Assembly (NCBI GenBank): GCA_001899585.1
Contig: MKWE01000015.1
Coordinates: 9,646 to 73,645, forward strand
Source of the DNA: Rhodospirillales bacterium 70-18
Lineage (GTDB): Bacteria > Pseudomonadota > Alphaproteobacteria > Acetobacterales > Acetobacteraceae
Direction: 5' to 3'
DNA: 64,000 nucleotides
Shown here: piece after piece, positions 28,270 through 36,675 of the stretch
Layout of the letters: each line of letters begins with the position of its first letter
How positions within the stretch are numbered: position 1 is the first letter of the stretch
The notes under the pieces: generated by a model
Databases searched by the model: none
What the model saw: only the letters and a program-made list of their open reading frames with translations
Told to the model about the DNA's origin: nothing
Translations under genes and position numbers: made by a program

Positions 28270-29622
28270 ATGGACACAGCCGCCCTCATCGCCCGCTACG
28301 ATGGCCCCGTGCCGCGCTACACCAGCTACCCCACCGCGCCGCATTTCGGCCCGGCGGTGGATGGGGCGGTGTATGCCGGTTGGCTGGCGGCGCTGCCGCC
28401 GGAGGCCGCGCTGTCGCTGTACCTGCATGTGCCGTTCTGCGCGGAACTCTGCTGGTTCTGCGGCTGCCACACCACGGCGACCAGCAGCCGCGCGGCGCTG
28501 GAGACCTATGCCGATACGCTGCTGGCCGAGATCGCGCTGGTGAGCGCGGCGCTGGACCGGCCGATGCGGGTGGCGCACGTGCATTGGGGCGGCGGCACCC
28601 CCACCGCGCTGCCGCCGGCGCGGCTGGTGCAGGTGATGGGGGCCCTGCGCACGCATTTCGCGCTGGACGCCGATGCCGAGGTGGCGGTGGAGGTGGACCC
28701 CCGCACCGCCACGCCCGAGGCGATCGCCGCCCTGGGCGAGATGGGCTGCACCCGCGCCAGCCTTGGGGTGCAGGATTTCGCGCCGGAGGTGCAGCAAGCC
28801 GTCAATCGCCACCAGTCCTTCGAGCAGACCCGTGACTGCGCCGACGCCCTGCGTGCGGCCGGCGTCGCCTCGATCAACCTCGACCTAATGTACGGCCTGC
28901 CGTTCCAGACCGAGGCGGGCGTGGCGGCGACCGTCAGCCGGGCGCTGGACATCCTGCCGGACCGCATCGCGGTGTTCGGCTACGCGCATGTGCCGTGGAT
29001 GAAGAAGCACCAGGCGCTGCTGCCCGAGGCGGAACTGCCCGATGCCGCCGCCCGCTTCGCCCAGCGCGCCACCGCCGAGGCGGTGATACTGGGCCGGGGC
29101 TGGCAGGCGATCGGGCTGGACCATTATGCGCGCCCGGACGATGCGCTGGCGCGGGCCGCGGACGAGGGCGCGCTGCGCCGCAATTTTCAGGGCTACACCA
29201 CCGATGCGGCACCGGTGCTGCTGGGGCTCGGCGCCTCCTCGATCGGGTCGCTGCCGCAAGGCTATGCGCAGAACGAGCCATCCGTGCCGGCCTGGCGGGA
29301 CGCGGTGCGCGCCGGCCGCCTGCCGGTTCGCCGCGGCATCGCGCTCAGCGACGATGACCGGCTGCGCCGCGCGGTGATCGAACGCATCATGTGCGACGGT
29401 GCGGTGGACCTCGACGCGGTGGCCGCCGCCCAGGGCGCCGACCCGGCCGCGCTGCGCGCCGCCGCGCGGACGCTGGCGCTGATGGCGCAGGACGGGCTGC
29501 TGGCCTGGGACGGGCGGCATATCCGGCTGACCGAGGCGGGCCGGCCGTTCGTGCGCAACGTGGCGGCGGCGTTCGACGCCTATCTCCGCCCGCAGGAAGG
29601 CCGCCACGCCCGCGCTGTGTGA
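28270..29622 (+). CDS. hemN: Oxygen-independent coproporphyrinogen III oxidase
   Basis: The 450-residue radical-SAM enzyme decarboxylates coproporphyrinogen III to protoporphyrinogen IX without oxygen. The Fe-S motif is in HVPFCAELCWFCGC (C-x3-C-x2-C). The N-terminal YTSYPTAPHF and the SAM-binding VHWGGGTPTALP are also present. The C-terminal region (about 360-450) has the winged helix-like part of HemN. The ATG at 28270 is 34 bp after an FNR box. Its length matches true HemN rather than the shorter HemW. Expression should rise under low oxygen. Confidence 0.96.
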   Translation: MDTAALIARYDGPVPRYTSYPTAPHFGPAVDGAVYAGWLAALPPEAALSLYLHVPFCAELCWFCGCHTTATSSRAALETYADTLLAEIALVSAALDRPMRVAHVHWGGGTPTALPPARLVQVMGALRTHFALDADAEVAVEVDPRTATPEAIAALGEMGCTRASLGVQDFAPEVQQAVNRHQSFEQTRDCADALRAAGVASINLDLMYGLPFQTEAGVAATVSRALDILPDRIAVFGYAHVPWMKKHQALLPEAELPDAAARFAQRATAEAVILGRGWQAIGLDHYARPDDALARAADEGALRRNFQGYTTDAAPVLLGLGASSIGSLPQGYAQNEPSVPAWRDAVRAGRLPVRRGIALSDDDRLRRAVIERIMCDGAVDLDAVAAAQGADPAALRAAARTLALMAQDGLLAWDGRHIRLTEAGRPFVRNVAAAFDAYLRPQEGRHARAV

Positions 29623-29790
29623 CCTCGGCCCACGACCGGCGCACGGAAAGCAAGTGTCACAAGGAGACGTAGAGGCGACGAGAAGCTGGGGAGCGGGCGT
29701 TGCGCCGCCTCGCCTATGCCGCCGCTTGGCCTTTGCCTGGGCGTGAAGCGCTTGCCTTGAGGGTGCGGCTCCGCGACGCGCCGCGTGCGA
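29623..29790. other. 168-bp gap with no supported gene
   Basis: The stretch between hemN and the acetyltransferase-like gene contains no convincing gene, repeat or terminator. Codon pattern is poor on both strands. Confidence 0.6.
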
Positions 29791-30273
29791 TCAGCTTCGG
29801 CCGGCGGCGTGTGGAGTGTCCTCAGCCTTCGGCACGACCTTCCACAGCATCTCGCCTTCGTGCCGATGGCCGGCCGCGTGCAGGCGGGTGATCGCCAGGG
29901 CGCCCTGGCCCGGCACCACGGTACGGATGGCGGTGCAGCCCAGGCGGCGGGCCAGCAGATCCAGTTCCGCCACCAGCGCGGCCATCACGGGAGCCGGGTC
30001 GAGGAGGTCAACCGCCACGAAATGTTCCGCTATCAAAATCTCGCCATGCACCAGATCGTGCTCACACCGCCAGGTGAACACGCCGCACGGGAGCGGGCGC
30101 GGCCGGCGATGCACCACGATGATGCCGCTTTGACCCGGGCGGCGAGGCTGCGCGATGCGGTGAGCGAAGCGCAGCCACGTTTTCAGGTCAAGGCCAGGCA
30201 ACGCCTCGCGGATCAAGGGGAAGACCGTTGCTGCCTGCTCCGGCTGGAGCGGCTGACAGATAAAACCCGACAT
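29791..30273 (-). CDS. GNAT-like acetyltransferase, substrate unknown
   Basis: This 160-residue protein has a sequence like a GNAT fold: ATVFPLIREALPGLDLKTWLRFA, GIIVVHRRPRPLPCGVFTWRC, LIAEHFVAVDLLDPAPVMAALVAELDLLARRLGCTAIRTVV, LHAAGHRHEGEMLWKVV (each quoted in part). The canonical Q/R-x2-G/A acetyl-CoA loop is not clear. It is divergent from the FNR regulator gene; the shared 172-bp gap carries an FNR box at 30327-30340, about 60 bp before this gene's start. It may be part of the oxygen response. Confidence 0.6.
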   Translation of the reverse strand: MSGFICQPLQPEQAATVFPLIREALPGLDLKTWLRFAHRIAQPRRPGQSGIIVVHRRPRPLPCGVFTWRCEHDLVHGEILIAEHFVAVDLLDPAPVMAALVAELDLLARRLGCTAIRTVVPGQGALAITRLHAAGHRHEGEMLWKVVPKAEDTPHAAGRS

Positions 30274-30326
30274 TGCCTATGTCACTCCAATCGCTTGAAG
30301 TTTGGGCGGTTTTCCACGTGTGCGCC

Positions 30327-30340
30327 TTGACGCAGATCAA
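30327..30340. promoter_or_regulatory. FNR box TTGACGCAGATCAA before the FNR-type regulator
   Basis: This matches the FNR consensus except C for T at the fifth base. Its centre is 41-42 bp before an expected start site near 30375, with TATTTG at 30361-30366 as a possible -10. Autoregulation of the regulator gene is inferred, and the divergent acetyltransferase-like gene could also be controlled. Confidence 0.7.
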
Positions 30341-30445
30341 GAGTGCATGCCGCGCGGGAATATTTGTTGTTCACGGCGGGGGCAAATTCGGATAAGAAAT
30401 CTCTGTGGTTCAAAGGCGGTGGGCAACACCCAACCGAAACCGAGC

Positions 30446-31243
30446 ATGGCCATTACAGACACATCCTCCTTCGTGGCCGAGCGCCCGTCGTCGGTGCCGG
30501 CCCGGCGCCGGCCATTGGTGCTGGAGCCGCTGCATGCGGCACAGACCTGCGCCACCTGCTCGGCGCGCGCCACCAGCGTGTGCAACGCGATTGAGGACAA
30601 GGACCTGGACCGGCTGGCCTCTACCGCGGTGTCCATCATCGTGCAGCCCGGTCATGGCTTCATTGAGGAAGGCGACACTGCCGAGCATTTCTTTAACGTC
30701 ACGTCCGGCACGGTGAAGCTGTTCAAGCTGCTGCCGGATGGGCGGCGGCAGATCACCGGTTTCGCCGGGATCGGGCATTTTCTCGGACTGGCGGTCTCCA
30801 CCAGCTATTCCTTTAGCGCCGAGGCGGTGGACCCGGTGCGCATCTGCCGCTTCTCGCGCAGCAAGCTGCGGGTGCTGCTGGACGATTTCCCGGCGATGGA
30901 GAAGCGGCTGCTGGAAGTGGCGTCCAACGAGCTGGTGGCGGCGCAGGAGCAGATGCTGCTGCTCGGCCGCAAGACGGCGCGCGAGCGGCTGGCCTCGTTC
31001 CTGATGGCCCGCGCCGGCATGCAGACGCATTGCGGGGCGGAGACCAAGCCGGCCCTGCGCGAGCCTGTGTCCCTGCCGATGACGCGCGGGGATATCGCCG
31101 ACTACCTCGGCCTCACCATCGAGACGGTGAGCCGCACGCTGACCCGGTTGAAGGCCGAGCGGTTGATCGACGTGCCGAATACCACGGACGTGATGCTGCT
31201 GGACCCGCGGGGGCTGCAAAGCCTGGCGACCGGCCTGGATTGA
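30446..31243 (+). CDS. fnrL: FNR-family oxygen-responsive transcription regulator
   Basis: The 265-residue CRP/FNR protein has four cysteines placed for a [4Fe-4S] cluster: Cys35, Cys38 and Cys46 in QTCATCSARATSVCN, and Cys134 in VRICRF. The cyclic-nucleotide-binding fold spans about 50-160 and the dimer helix about 165-195. The C-terminal helix-turn-helix has IADYLGLTIETVSRTLTRL, whose E..SR residues read the TTGAT half-site. The start at ATG 30446 is chosen because upstream in-frame sequence lacks family similarity. Matching boxes occur before this gene, before hemN/ompW and at 43123. The gene symbol follows usage in alphaproteobacteria. Confidence 0.93.
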   Translation: MAITDTSSFVAERPSSVPARRRPLVLEPLHAAQTCATCSARATSVCNAIEDKDLDRLASTAVSIIVQPGHGFIEEGDTAEHFFNVTSGTVKLFKLLPDGRRQITGFAGIGHFLGLAVSTSYSFSAEAVDPVRICRFSRSKLRVLLDDFPAMEKRLLEVASNELVAAQEQMLLLGRKTARERLASFLMARAGMQTHCGAETKPALREPVSLPMTRGDIADYLGLTIETVSRTLTRLKAERLIDVPNTTDVMLLDPRGLQSLATGLD

Positions 31244-31274
31244 CGGCCGGGCGGGATTGACGGCCGAGCGGGGG

Positions 31275-32450
31275 TCAGGCTTCGGGCCAGCCCAATAGCT
31301 GCCGCACGTCGCGCGCGATCATCAGGTTCTCGTCGGTCGGGATCACCCAGGCCGAGGGCGTGCGGCCCGGCGGCGAGATGCGCGGACCATGCGCGTTGTT
31401 GGCCGCCTCGTCCACCGCCAGCCCCAGCCAGCCCGCCTGGCGCAGCACCGCCTCGCGCACCGGCGCCGCGCGCTCGCCGATGCCGGCGGTGAACACCAGC
31501 GCGTCCAGCCCGCCCAATGTGGCGGCGAGCGAGCCCAGTTCGCGGGCGATGCGATAGGCGAACAGCGCCACCGCCTCCGCCGCCTCCGGCCGGTCGCTGG
31601 CCAGCAGGGTGCGCATGTCGCCGGAGAGGCCGGAGACGCCGAGCAGGCCGGAGTCGTGGTACAGCATGTGTTCCACCTGCCCGGCGCTCATGCCGCGCTG
31701 CTGCATCAGGTGCAGCACCAGCCCAGGGTCCAGCACGCCGCTGCGGGTGCCCATCGGCAAGCCCTCCAGCGCGGTGAAGCCCATGGTGCTGGCCACGCTG
31801 CGCCCGGCGCGCATGGCGCACATGCTGGCGCCGTTGCCCAGATGCGCCACCACCACGCGGCCCTGGGCGATCTCGACCGGCAGTACCGAGGCGATATAGG
31901 CATAGCTTATGCCGTGAAACCCATAGCGCCGCAGCCCGGCGTCGCTGAGGGCGCGGGGTAGGGCGTAGAGCTGCTCCAACCGCGCCTGGCCGTGGTGGAA
32001 GGCGGTGTCGAAACAGGCGACCTGCGGCACGCCGGGGGCGGCCTCGGCGGCGGCGCGAATGGCGGCGAGCGCGTGCGGCTGATGCAGCGGCGCCAGCGGC
32101 ACCAGGGCATCCAGCCCGGCCAGCACGTCGCCGTCGAGCAGCACCGGCCGGTCATACGTGGCGCCGCCATGCACCACGCGGTGGCCGATCGCCGCCACGT
32201 CATGCGCGCCGGCGTTGTGGGCGGTGAGCCAGTTGGTGATCACCTGGATGGCGCCGCGATGGCCGGGGAAGGCGGCGGCGTCGATCGGCGAGTCGCGCTG
32301 GCTGCCATCCGGCAGGCCGGTCACCTTCAGGCGAGGCGCGGTGCCGATACCCTCCACCTGGCCGTGCGGGCCGGGCGCGAGGCCGGCGCCGTAGACCGCG
32401 AACTTGATCGAGGAGGAGCCGGCGTTCAGCACCAGGATCATGCGGGCCAT
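31275..32450 (-). CDS. ackA: Acetate kinase
   Basis: This 391-residue cytosolic enzyme converts acetyl phosphate and ADP to acetate and ATP. Landmarks are the N-terminal LVLNAGSSSIKFAVYG, the acetate-binding AIGHRVVHGG, the catalytic Asp/Arg region CFDTAFHHG and RRYGFHGISY, the nucleotide motifs VVAHLGNGASMCA, FTAGIGERAAPVREAV and C-terminal VIPTDENLMIARDV. It starts 5 bp after pta and converges with the FNR regulator gene. Together with Pta it forms the fermentative or overflow acetate pathway. Confidence 0.96.
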   Translation of the reverse strand: MARMILVLNAGSSSIKFAVYGAGLAPGPHGQVEGIGTAPRLKVTGLPDGSQRDSPIDAAAFPGHRGAIQVITNWLTAHNAGAHDVAAIGHRVVHGGATYDRPVLLDGDVLAGLDALVPLAPLHQPHALAAIRAAAEAAPGVPQVACFDTAFHHGQARLEQLYALPRALSDAGLRRYGFHGISYAYIASVLPVEIAQGRVVVAHLGNGASMCAMRAGRSVASTMGFTALEGLPMGTRSGVLDPGLVLHLMQQRGMSAGQVEHMLYHDSGLLGVSGLSGDMRTLLASDRPEAAEAVALFAYRIARELGSLAATLGGLDALVFTAGIGERAAPVREAVLRQAGWLGLAVDEAANNAHGPRISPPGRTPSAWVIPTDENLMIARDVRQLLGWPEA

Positions 32451-32455
32451 GGGGG

Positions 32456-33406
32456 CTAATCCGCCGCCAGCACCGGGCGTTGCAGCCGGGTGTGGCTGTA
32501 CAGCGCCGCCACCGCGCAACTGGCCAGGCGCGCATGCACGCTGTCGGCCCGGCTGGTCAGGATCACCGGCACGCGGGCGCCCAGCACCAGCCCGCCGGCA
32601 TCGGCGCGGCCCAGGAAGGTGAGCGTCTTGGCCAGCATGTTGCCGGCCTCCAGGTCGGGCACCAGCAGGATGTCGGCATCGCCCGCGACCGGCGAGACGA
32701 TGCCCTTGGTGCGCGCCGCCTCCAGGTTGATGGCGTTGTCGAAGGCCAGCGGGCCGTCGAGGATGCCGCCGGTGATCTGGCCGCGCTCGCTCATCTTGCA
32801 CAGTGCGGCGGCATCGATGGTGGAGGGTATCTTGGCGCTCACCGTCTCCACCGCGGACAGGATGGCGACCTTCGGCGCCGGGATGCCCAGCGCCTGCGCC
32901 AGCTCGATCGCGTTGGCGGCGATGTCGACCTTGTCGTCCAGCGTGGGGAAGATGTTCACCGCGGCGTCGGTGATGAAAAGCAGCTTGCCGTAGGTCGGCA
33001 CGTCCATCACGTAGACATGGCTGATCCGCCGCGCGGTGCGGATGCCGGTGTCGCGGGCGACCACGGCGCCCATCAGCTCGTCGGTGTGCAGGCTGCCCTT
33101 CATCAGCGCCTGCGCGGCGCCGGCGCGCACCAGGGCGACACCGGCGTCGGCGCTGGCGTGGGAATGCGGCGTATCCTCCAGCCGGATGCCGGCGAGTTCC
33201 AGCCCGGCCTCCGCCGCCACCTTGCGAATGCGCGCGACCGGGCCGACCAGGATGGGGACGATGAGGCCGGCGCTGGCCGCCTGCAGCGCGCCGGTGAGCG
33301 AGGGCGGATCGCAGGGGTGCACCACGGCGGTGGCGACGGCCGGAATGCCGGCGCAGGCCGCGACCAGGGCGGCGAGTTTCTCGTGCGGCGGGGCCTGCTC
33401 ATTCAT
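32456..33406 (-). CDS. pta: Phosphate acetyltransferase
   Basis: The 316-residue cytosolic enzyme interconverts acetyl-CoA and acetyl phosphate. It is the short type, with only the catalytic PTA_PTB domain: LIVPILVGPVARI, AGAAQALMKGSLHTDELM, ARRISHVYVMDVPTYGKLLFITD (in part), DGPLAFDNAINLEAARTKGI and DILLVPDLEAGNMLAKTL. Start ATG 33406 is preferred because it places the family N-terminus correctly; an in-frame ATG at 33433 exists. It is upstream of ackA with a 5-bp gap. Confidence 0.94.
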   Translation of the reverse strand: MNEQAPPHEKLAALVAACAGIPAVATAVVHPCDPPSLTGALQAASAGLIVPILVGPVARIRKVAAEAGLELAGIRLEDTPHSHASADAGVALVRAGAAQALMKGSLHTDELMGAVVARDTGIRTARRISHVYVMDVPTYGKLLFITDAAVNIFPTLDDKVDIAANAIELAQALGIPAPKVAILSAVETVSAKIPSTIDAAALCKMSERGQITGGILDGPLAFDNAINLEAARTKGIVSPVAGDADILLVPDLEAGNMLAKTLTFLGRADAGGLVLGARVPVILTSRADSVHARLASCAVAALYSHTRLQRPVLAAD

Positions 33407-33448
33407 GCGGGGCACCATACCGCGGTGCAGCATGGAACGGAATGGCGG

Positions 33449-34354
33449 TTATTGCCCGCCGCCGGAGGTGGCCGCGCGGGCGGCGATGGCGGCGGCGCGG
33501 GTCAGCAGGCGCTCGGCCCGACGGACGATCGGCACGTCCACCATCCGCCCGTCCAGCGCCACCGCGCCCAGGCCCTGCGCCGCCGCCTGGTGGTCAGCCT
33601 CGATCACGCGGGCGGCGTAGGCGATCTCGTCGGCGGTGGGGGTGAAGGCCTCGTTCAGCGGCGCTACCTGGGCCGGATTGATGCAGGAGGCGCCGTCGAA
33701 CCCCATGGCGCGGGAGCGTTGGGCCATGGCGCGGAAGGCATCGATGTCGCCGAAGCCGGCCAGCGTGCCGGTGAGGCCGAGCGCCATCAGCCCGGCGGCG
33801 CGGGCGGCGTGCAGCAGCAGCGCCTTGGGCACGGCAAGCGCCACCTCGGTGGGCTCGGCGCCGATCGCGAGCGCGAAATCCTCCGCCCCCAGGCTCATCG
33901 CCACGGCGCGCCGGCTGGCCCGGCCGATCGCCTCGGCCTGGGGCAGCGCCTCGGGGGTTTCGACCAGCAGGTAGAACCAGGTGTGCCCGTCCGGCAGACC
34001 GGCGCGCTGCTCGCATTCGCTGACCAGCTCATCCAGCAGGCGGATATGGTCGGGGCCGCGCGCCTTGGTGACGATCAGCCCGTCCACATCCGGCCCGACC
34101 GCGGCCTGGATGTCCGCCACCGCGAGCGAGAGCGGGCTGTTGATGCGTACCAGCACGTCGTTCGGCCCGCGCCGCACCCGCGCCGCCGCGGCCGCCACGC
34201 CGGCCCGGGCACGGGCCTTCTCGGCCAGCGGCACGCTGTCTTCCAGGTCGAGCTGGATGCAGTCGGCGCCTCGGGTGTGGGCGCGATCGACGAAGCGTTC
34301 CACATGGGCGGGGACGTAAAGGAGCGAGCGCCAGACGGGGCGCGGGCGGGTCAT
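33449..34354 (-). CDS. CitE-like HpcH/HpaI family lyase
   Basis: The 301-residue TIM-barrel enzyme has the CitE/malyl-CoA-lyase-type fold. It begins RSLLYVPAHVERFVDRAHTRGADCIQLDLEDSV (in part), with a Glu/Asp metal site in LDLEDSVP, VRINSP, LVETPEAL and SLGAEDFALAIG. Citrate lyase alpha and gamma genes are absent, so a CoA-ester lyase or thioesterase role is likelier than citrate lyase. It lies next to pta-ackA on the same strand, separated by 42 bp, and its start overlaps the preceding gene's stop. Confidence 0.88.
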   Translation of the reverse strand: MTRPRPVWRSLLYVPAHVERFVDRAHTRGADCIQLDLEDSVPLAEKARARAGVAAAAARVRRGPNDVLVRINSPLSLAVADIQAAVGPDVDGLIVTKARGPDHIRLLDELVSECEQRAGLPDGHTWFYLLVETPEALPQAEAIGRASRRAVAMSLGAEDFALAIGAEPTEVALAVPKALLLHAARAAGLMALGLTGTLAGFGDIDAFRAMAQRSRAMGFDGASCINPAQVAPLNEAFTPTADEIAYAARVIEADHQAAAQGLGAVALDGRMVDVPIVRRAERLLTRAAAIAARAATSGGGQ

Positions 34355-35397
34355 TGGGTGGCAGCGTCAGCCTGAGGGGCGGGCAGGGAGACGATAGGCC
34401 TGGCATGCGGAAGCGTGAAGATGAAGCGCTCCGCCTGGATGTGCAGCACCACGTCCGGCCGCTCCCGCGCGAGCACCTCCTCGATAACATGCCCGCCGTG
34501 CCAGATGGCGACGGTGCGCGAGAAATGCTCAGCTAGGTATTCGAGAAAATATTGGGATGTCGAGTCGCGGAAGATAACGCAGCGCGGCAGGTCCTGATTT
34601 GAATTATTCCATACGAACGCCTCACGGGTCGCTGTGAGATGCGCGTATTCCGCGTCCACTGGAGCAGGTTTGGCGGCCCGGCTTTGCTCTTTCAGTCCAA
34701 CCCGGACGTTGTGCTCGCAGGTCGCCTCGGTTCCGATGATGGAGAACAATTCCGGCCGGTCGGCAAAGAAGGTTTCCGAGAGTTGCGCATAGAGATCGCC
34801 GCGATATGCCCCGGCGGCGAATGACAGATCATTGATTGTCAGGGGGGGAGACAAGGCGACCAAGCGGGAAACAGCCGCGTGAATGGCGCGATAGATGAGG
34901 AACGAACCAACCCAGCTCGGATGCGAGTCGCCCCTGAAATAGACCTGTGAAATCTTCTTGAACTGCTGGATCGACTGCAGAAGGTAGTACGCTTGGTTAT
35001 CCGGGCTGCTATGCAGCGCTGTGGCGGGCCTGCCATCGTATGCAGGTATGTGTTTCAGGACACCAGGCAGGTATTCAGAGTACGCTGCGCTTTTCTCAGG
35101 AATGACAAAAAAGAAGTAATCCCCGTTGCGCTCCTTAATCTGCTTAACGCGGCTCTTCAAGGCAGCATTAGCTTTGTCCAACTGCGCCTGGTCCCAGCGC
35201 TTTATGCCGAACTGCCAGCGTAGATAGTCGCTGGTATCCTTGGCCAGAAATGTCCACCCATCCTGCGACGCAATGGATTTTCCCGGCAACCCGTCCTCGT
35301 GCCGGCTGATGCACAGTTCCAGGTCGGCCAGCAATTCCGCCTCAGGCGGTATGGCGATGCCGCCGTTTGGCTTGGCTGTCATGATTGTCCCGTCCAT
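34351..35397 (-). CDS. AlgJ/AlgX-like SGNH acetyltransferase domain protein
   Basis: The roughly 348-residue protein has motifs like alginate O-acetylation proteins AlgJ/AlgX. They are a DGWTFL segment, VKQIKERNGDYFFFVIPEKSAAYSEYLP (in part), the Asp-x-His in FRGDSHPSWVGSFLIYRAI, and a late CVIFRDSTSQYFLEYLAEHF holding the nucleophile Ser candidate. Such proteins attach acetyl groups to exopolysaccharide in the periplasm. No signal peptide is clear here, so the compartment is uncertain. Base composition is lower in GC than neighbours, pointing to transfer. Start ATG 35397 or 35382 is uncertain. It follows the Stf0 gene. Confidence 0.65.
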   Translation of the reverse strand: MDGTIMTAKPNGGIAIPPEAELLADLELCISRHEDGLPGKSIASQDGWTFLAKDTSDYLRWQFGIKRWDQAQLDKANAALKSRVKQIKERNGDYFFFVIPEKSAAYSEYLPGVLKHIPAYDGRPATALHSSPDNQAYYLLQSIQQFKKISQVYFRGDSHPSWVGSFLIYRAIHAAVSRLVALSPPLTINDLSFAAGAYRGDLYAQLSETFFADRPELFSIIGTEATCEHNVRVGLKEQSRAAKPAPVDAEYAHLTATREAFVWNNSNQDLPRCVIFRDSTSQYFLEYLAEHFSRTVAIWHGGHVIEEVLARERPDVVLHIQAERFIFTLPHARPIVSLPAPQADAATQ

Positions 35398-35427
35398 GCC
35401 CGCAAATATCGTCACGCACGCTGCCGT

Positions 35428-36588
35428 TCAGGTGACCGGCAGGCGGTCGGGCAGGCGGACCAAATCAAGATAGAGTTGCTTTATCTGCTGCGAGTCACGC
35501 GATTCGTGCTTGCGCAATTTCGCCACGAAAGGTGCCGAGCCGCCATCCACGCCGGTCGAGGCTTCGACGTAGGAGCGCAATGCCTCATAGAAGGCCGGCA
35601 TATCGCGGGTCATGTCTTCGTAGAATGCTTCAAAATACGACAGGCCCTGCATTTCAAGAAAATATCCAAGGCGCATATCCGCCACATGCATAAACTGATG
35701 GGCCTGCGCAATTTCCCGCACGGTCTGGTCGCCGCCCCAGAACGCCTTGAAACTCAACGGGGACGGCTGTGACGCGGAACTGTCCTCAAAGAATATTCCG
35801 CTCTTCAGTGCCCTGATATAGGAGATTGCCTGCGCCAGTTTGTCCCGCCGGCGCGCCCAGATGAAGCTACTGTTCTGGAGGGCGCCGTCGAACAGGCCGG
35901 CATGGCTGAGGTAGAACAACGCATCCCAGCCGATCTTGAAGAACGCCGTCCCGTTTTTGCGATAAGCCTCGATCCGCCCGGCCAGGTAATGCTCGATACT
36001 GGTATATCCGTGTTTTTCGATTTGGTCTTTCATCACGTCGACCAGGAACGGCTCATGCGTTACGCCGCCGCCGATCCCCATGTGACTGAGCATATCGGTG
36101 ATAACGTTCGAGCCGGAGCGGTTGGTGAACAGAATGAACACCAGCTTGGTGTTCTCCAACACCCTCGCCATGAACCGGGACCCAACTTCGGAGCGCACCG
36201 GTATCACGCCGTCGATACTGCGCTTCAGCAAGGATTCGAACAGGAACAACTCAGGATTCTTGCGGATGGCCTGGCCCAGTGTGCCATCGGTCGGGGTGTA
36301 AAACACCTCGCGCTCGGGATTCTCAAACGTGAAATCAACGCCGACCGCTTCCAGGCGCACCGTATTATAGCCAGGCTGTAGAAACGGTCCGACCTCGAGT
36401 CGAAACCCATGATCGCCTGTGCCGAGCCGCTCGACCAGGTCAGGCCGAAGAATATTTGCAACTGATTCGGTAATTTTCGTGCCGTTGATCGTGACCTTCA
36501 CGGCGATATGATCAGAAAGACCGTCTGTATTTGCGACCCAACCAACTACACAGGTTTCGTCGACACGCTCCAGCTGGCCTAAGAACAT
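35428..36588 (-). CDS. Stf0-type sulfotransferase with N-terminal beta-sandwich domain
   Basis: Residues 1-90 form a beta-sandwich-like domain (VGWVANTDG, ANILRPDLVERLGTGDHGFRLEV). Residues from 150 on are a Stf0-type sulfotransferase: a PAPS-binding loop FTNRSGSNVITDML, THEPF, FFKIGWDAL and SFIWARRRDKLAQAISYIRALKSGIFF (in part). Stf0 transfers sulfate to trehalose in mycobacteria; here the acceptor is unknown, probably a glycan. The gene is notably lower in GC than the flanks. ATG 36588 is used, with GTG 36591 just before. It is adjacent to the AlgJ-like gene on the same strand. Confidence 0.75.
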   Translation of the reverse strand: MFLGQLERVDETCVVGWVANTDGLSDHIAVKVTINGTKITESVANILRPDLVERLGTGDHGFRLEVGPFLQPGYNTVRLEAVGVDFTFENPEREVFYTPTDGTLGQAIRKNPELFLFESLLKRSIDGVIPVRSEVGSRFMARVLENTKLVFILFTNRSGSNVITDMLSHMGIGGGVTHEPFLVDVMKDQIEKHGYTSIEHYLAGRIEAYRKNGTAFFKIGWDALFYLSHAGLFDGALQNSSFIWARRRDKLAQAISYIRALKSGIFFEDSSASQPSPLSFKAFWGGDQTVREIAQAHQFMHVADMRLGYFLEMQGLSYFEAFYEDMTRDMPAFYEALRSYVEASTGVDGGSAPFVAKLRKHESRDSQQIKQLYLDLVRLPDRLPVT

Positions 36589-36675
36589 CACACCCGCACG
36601 TAAAACAGGTCCGGCACGATGCCGAACAGATATTAGATTTTGCGCACGCCATCAAGAATTGTCAAGGTTGGGGGG

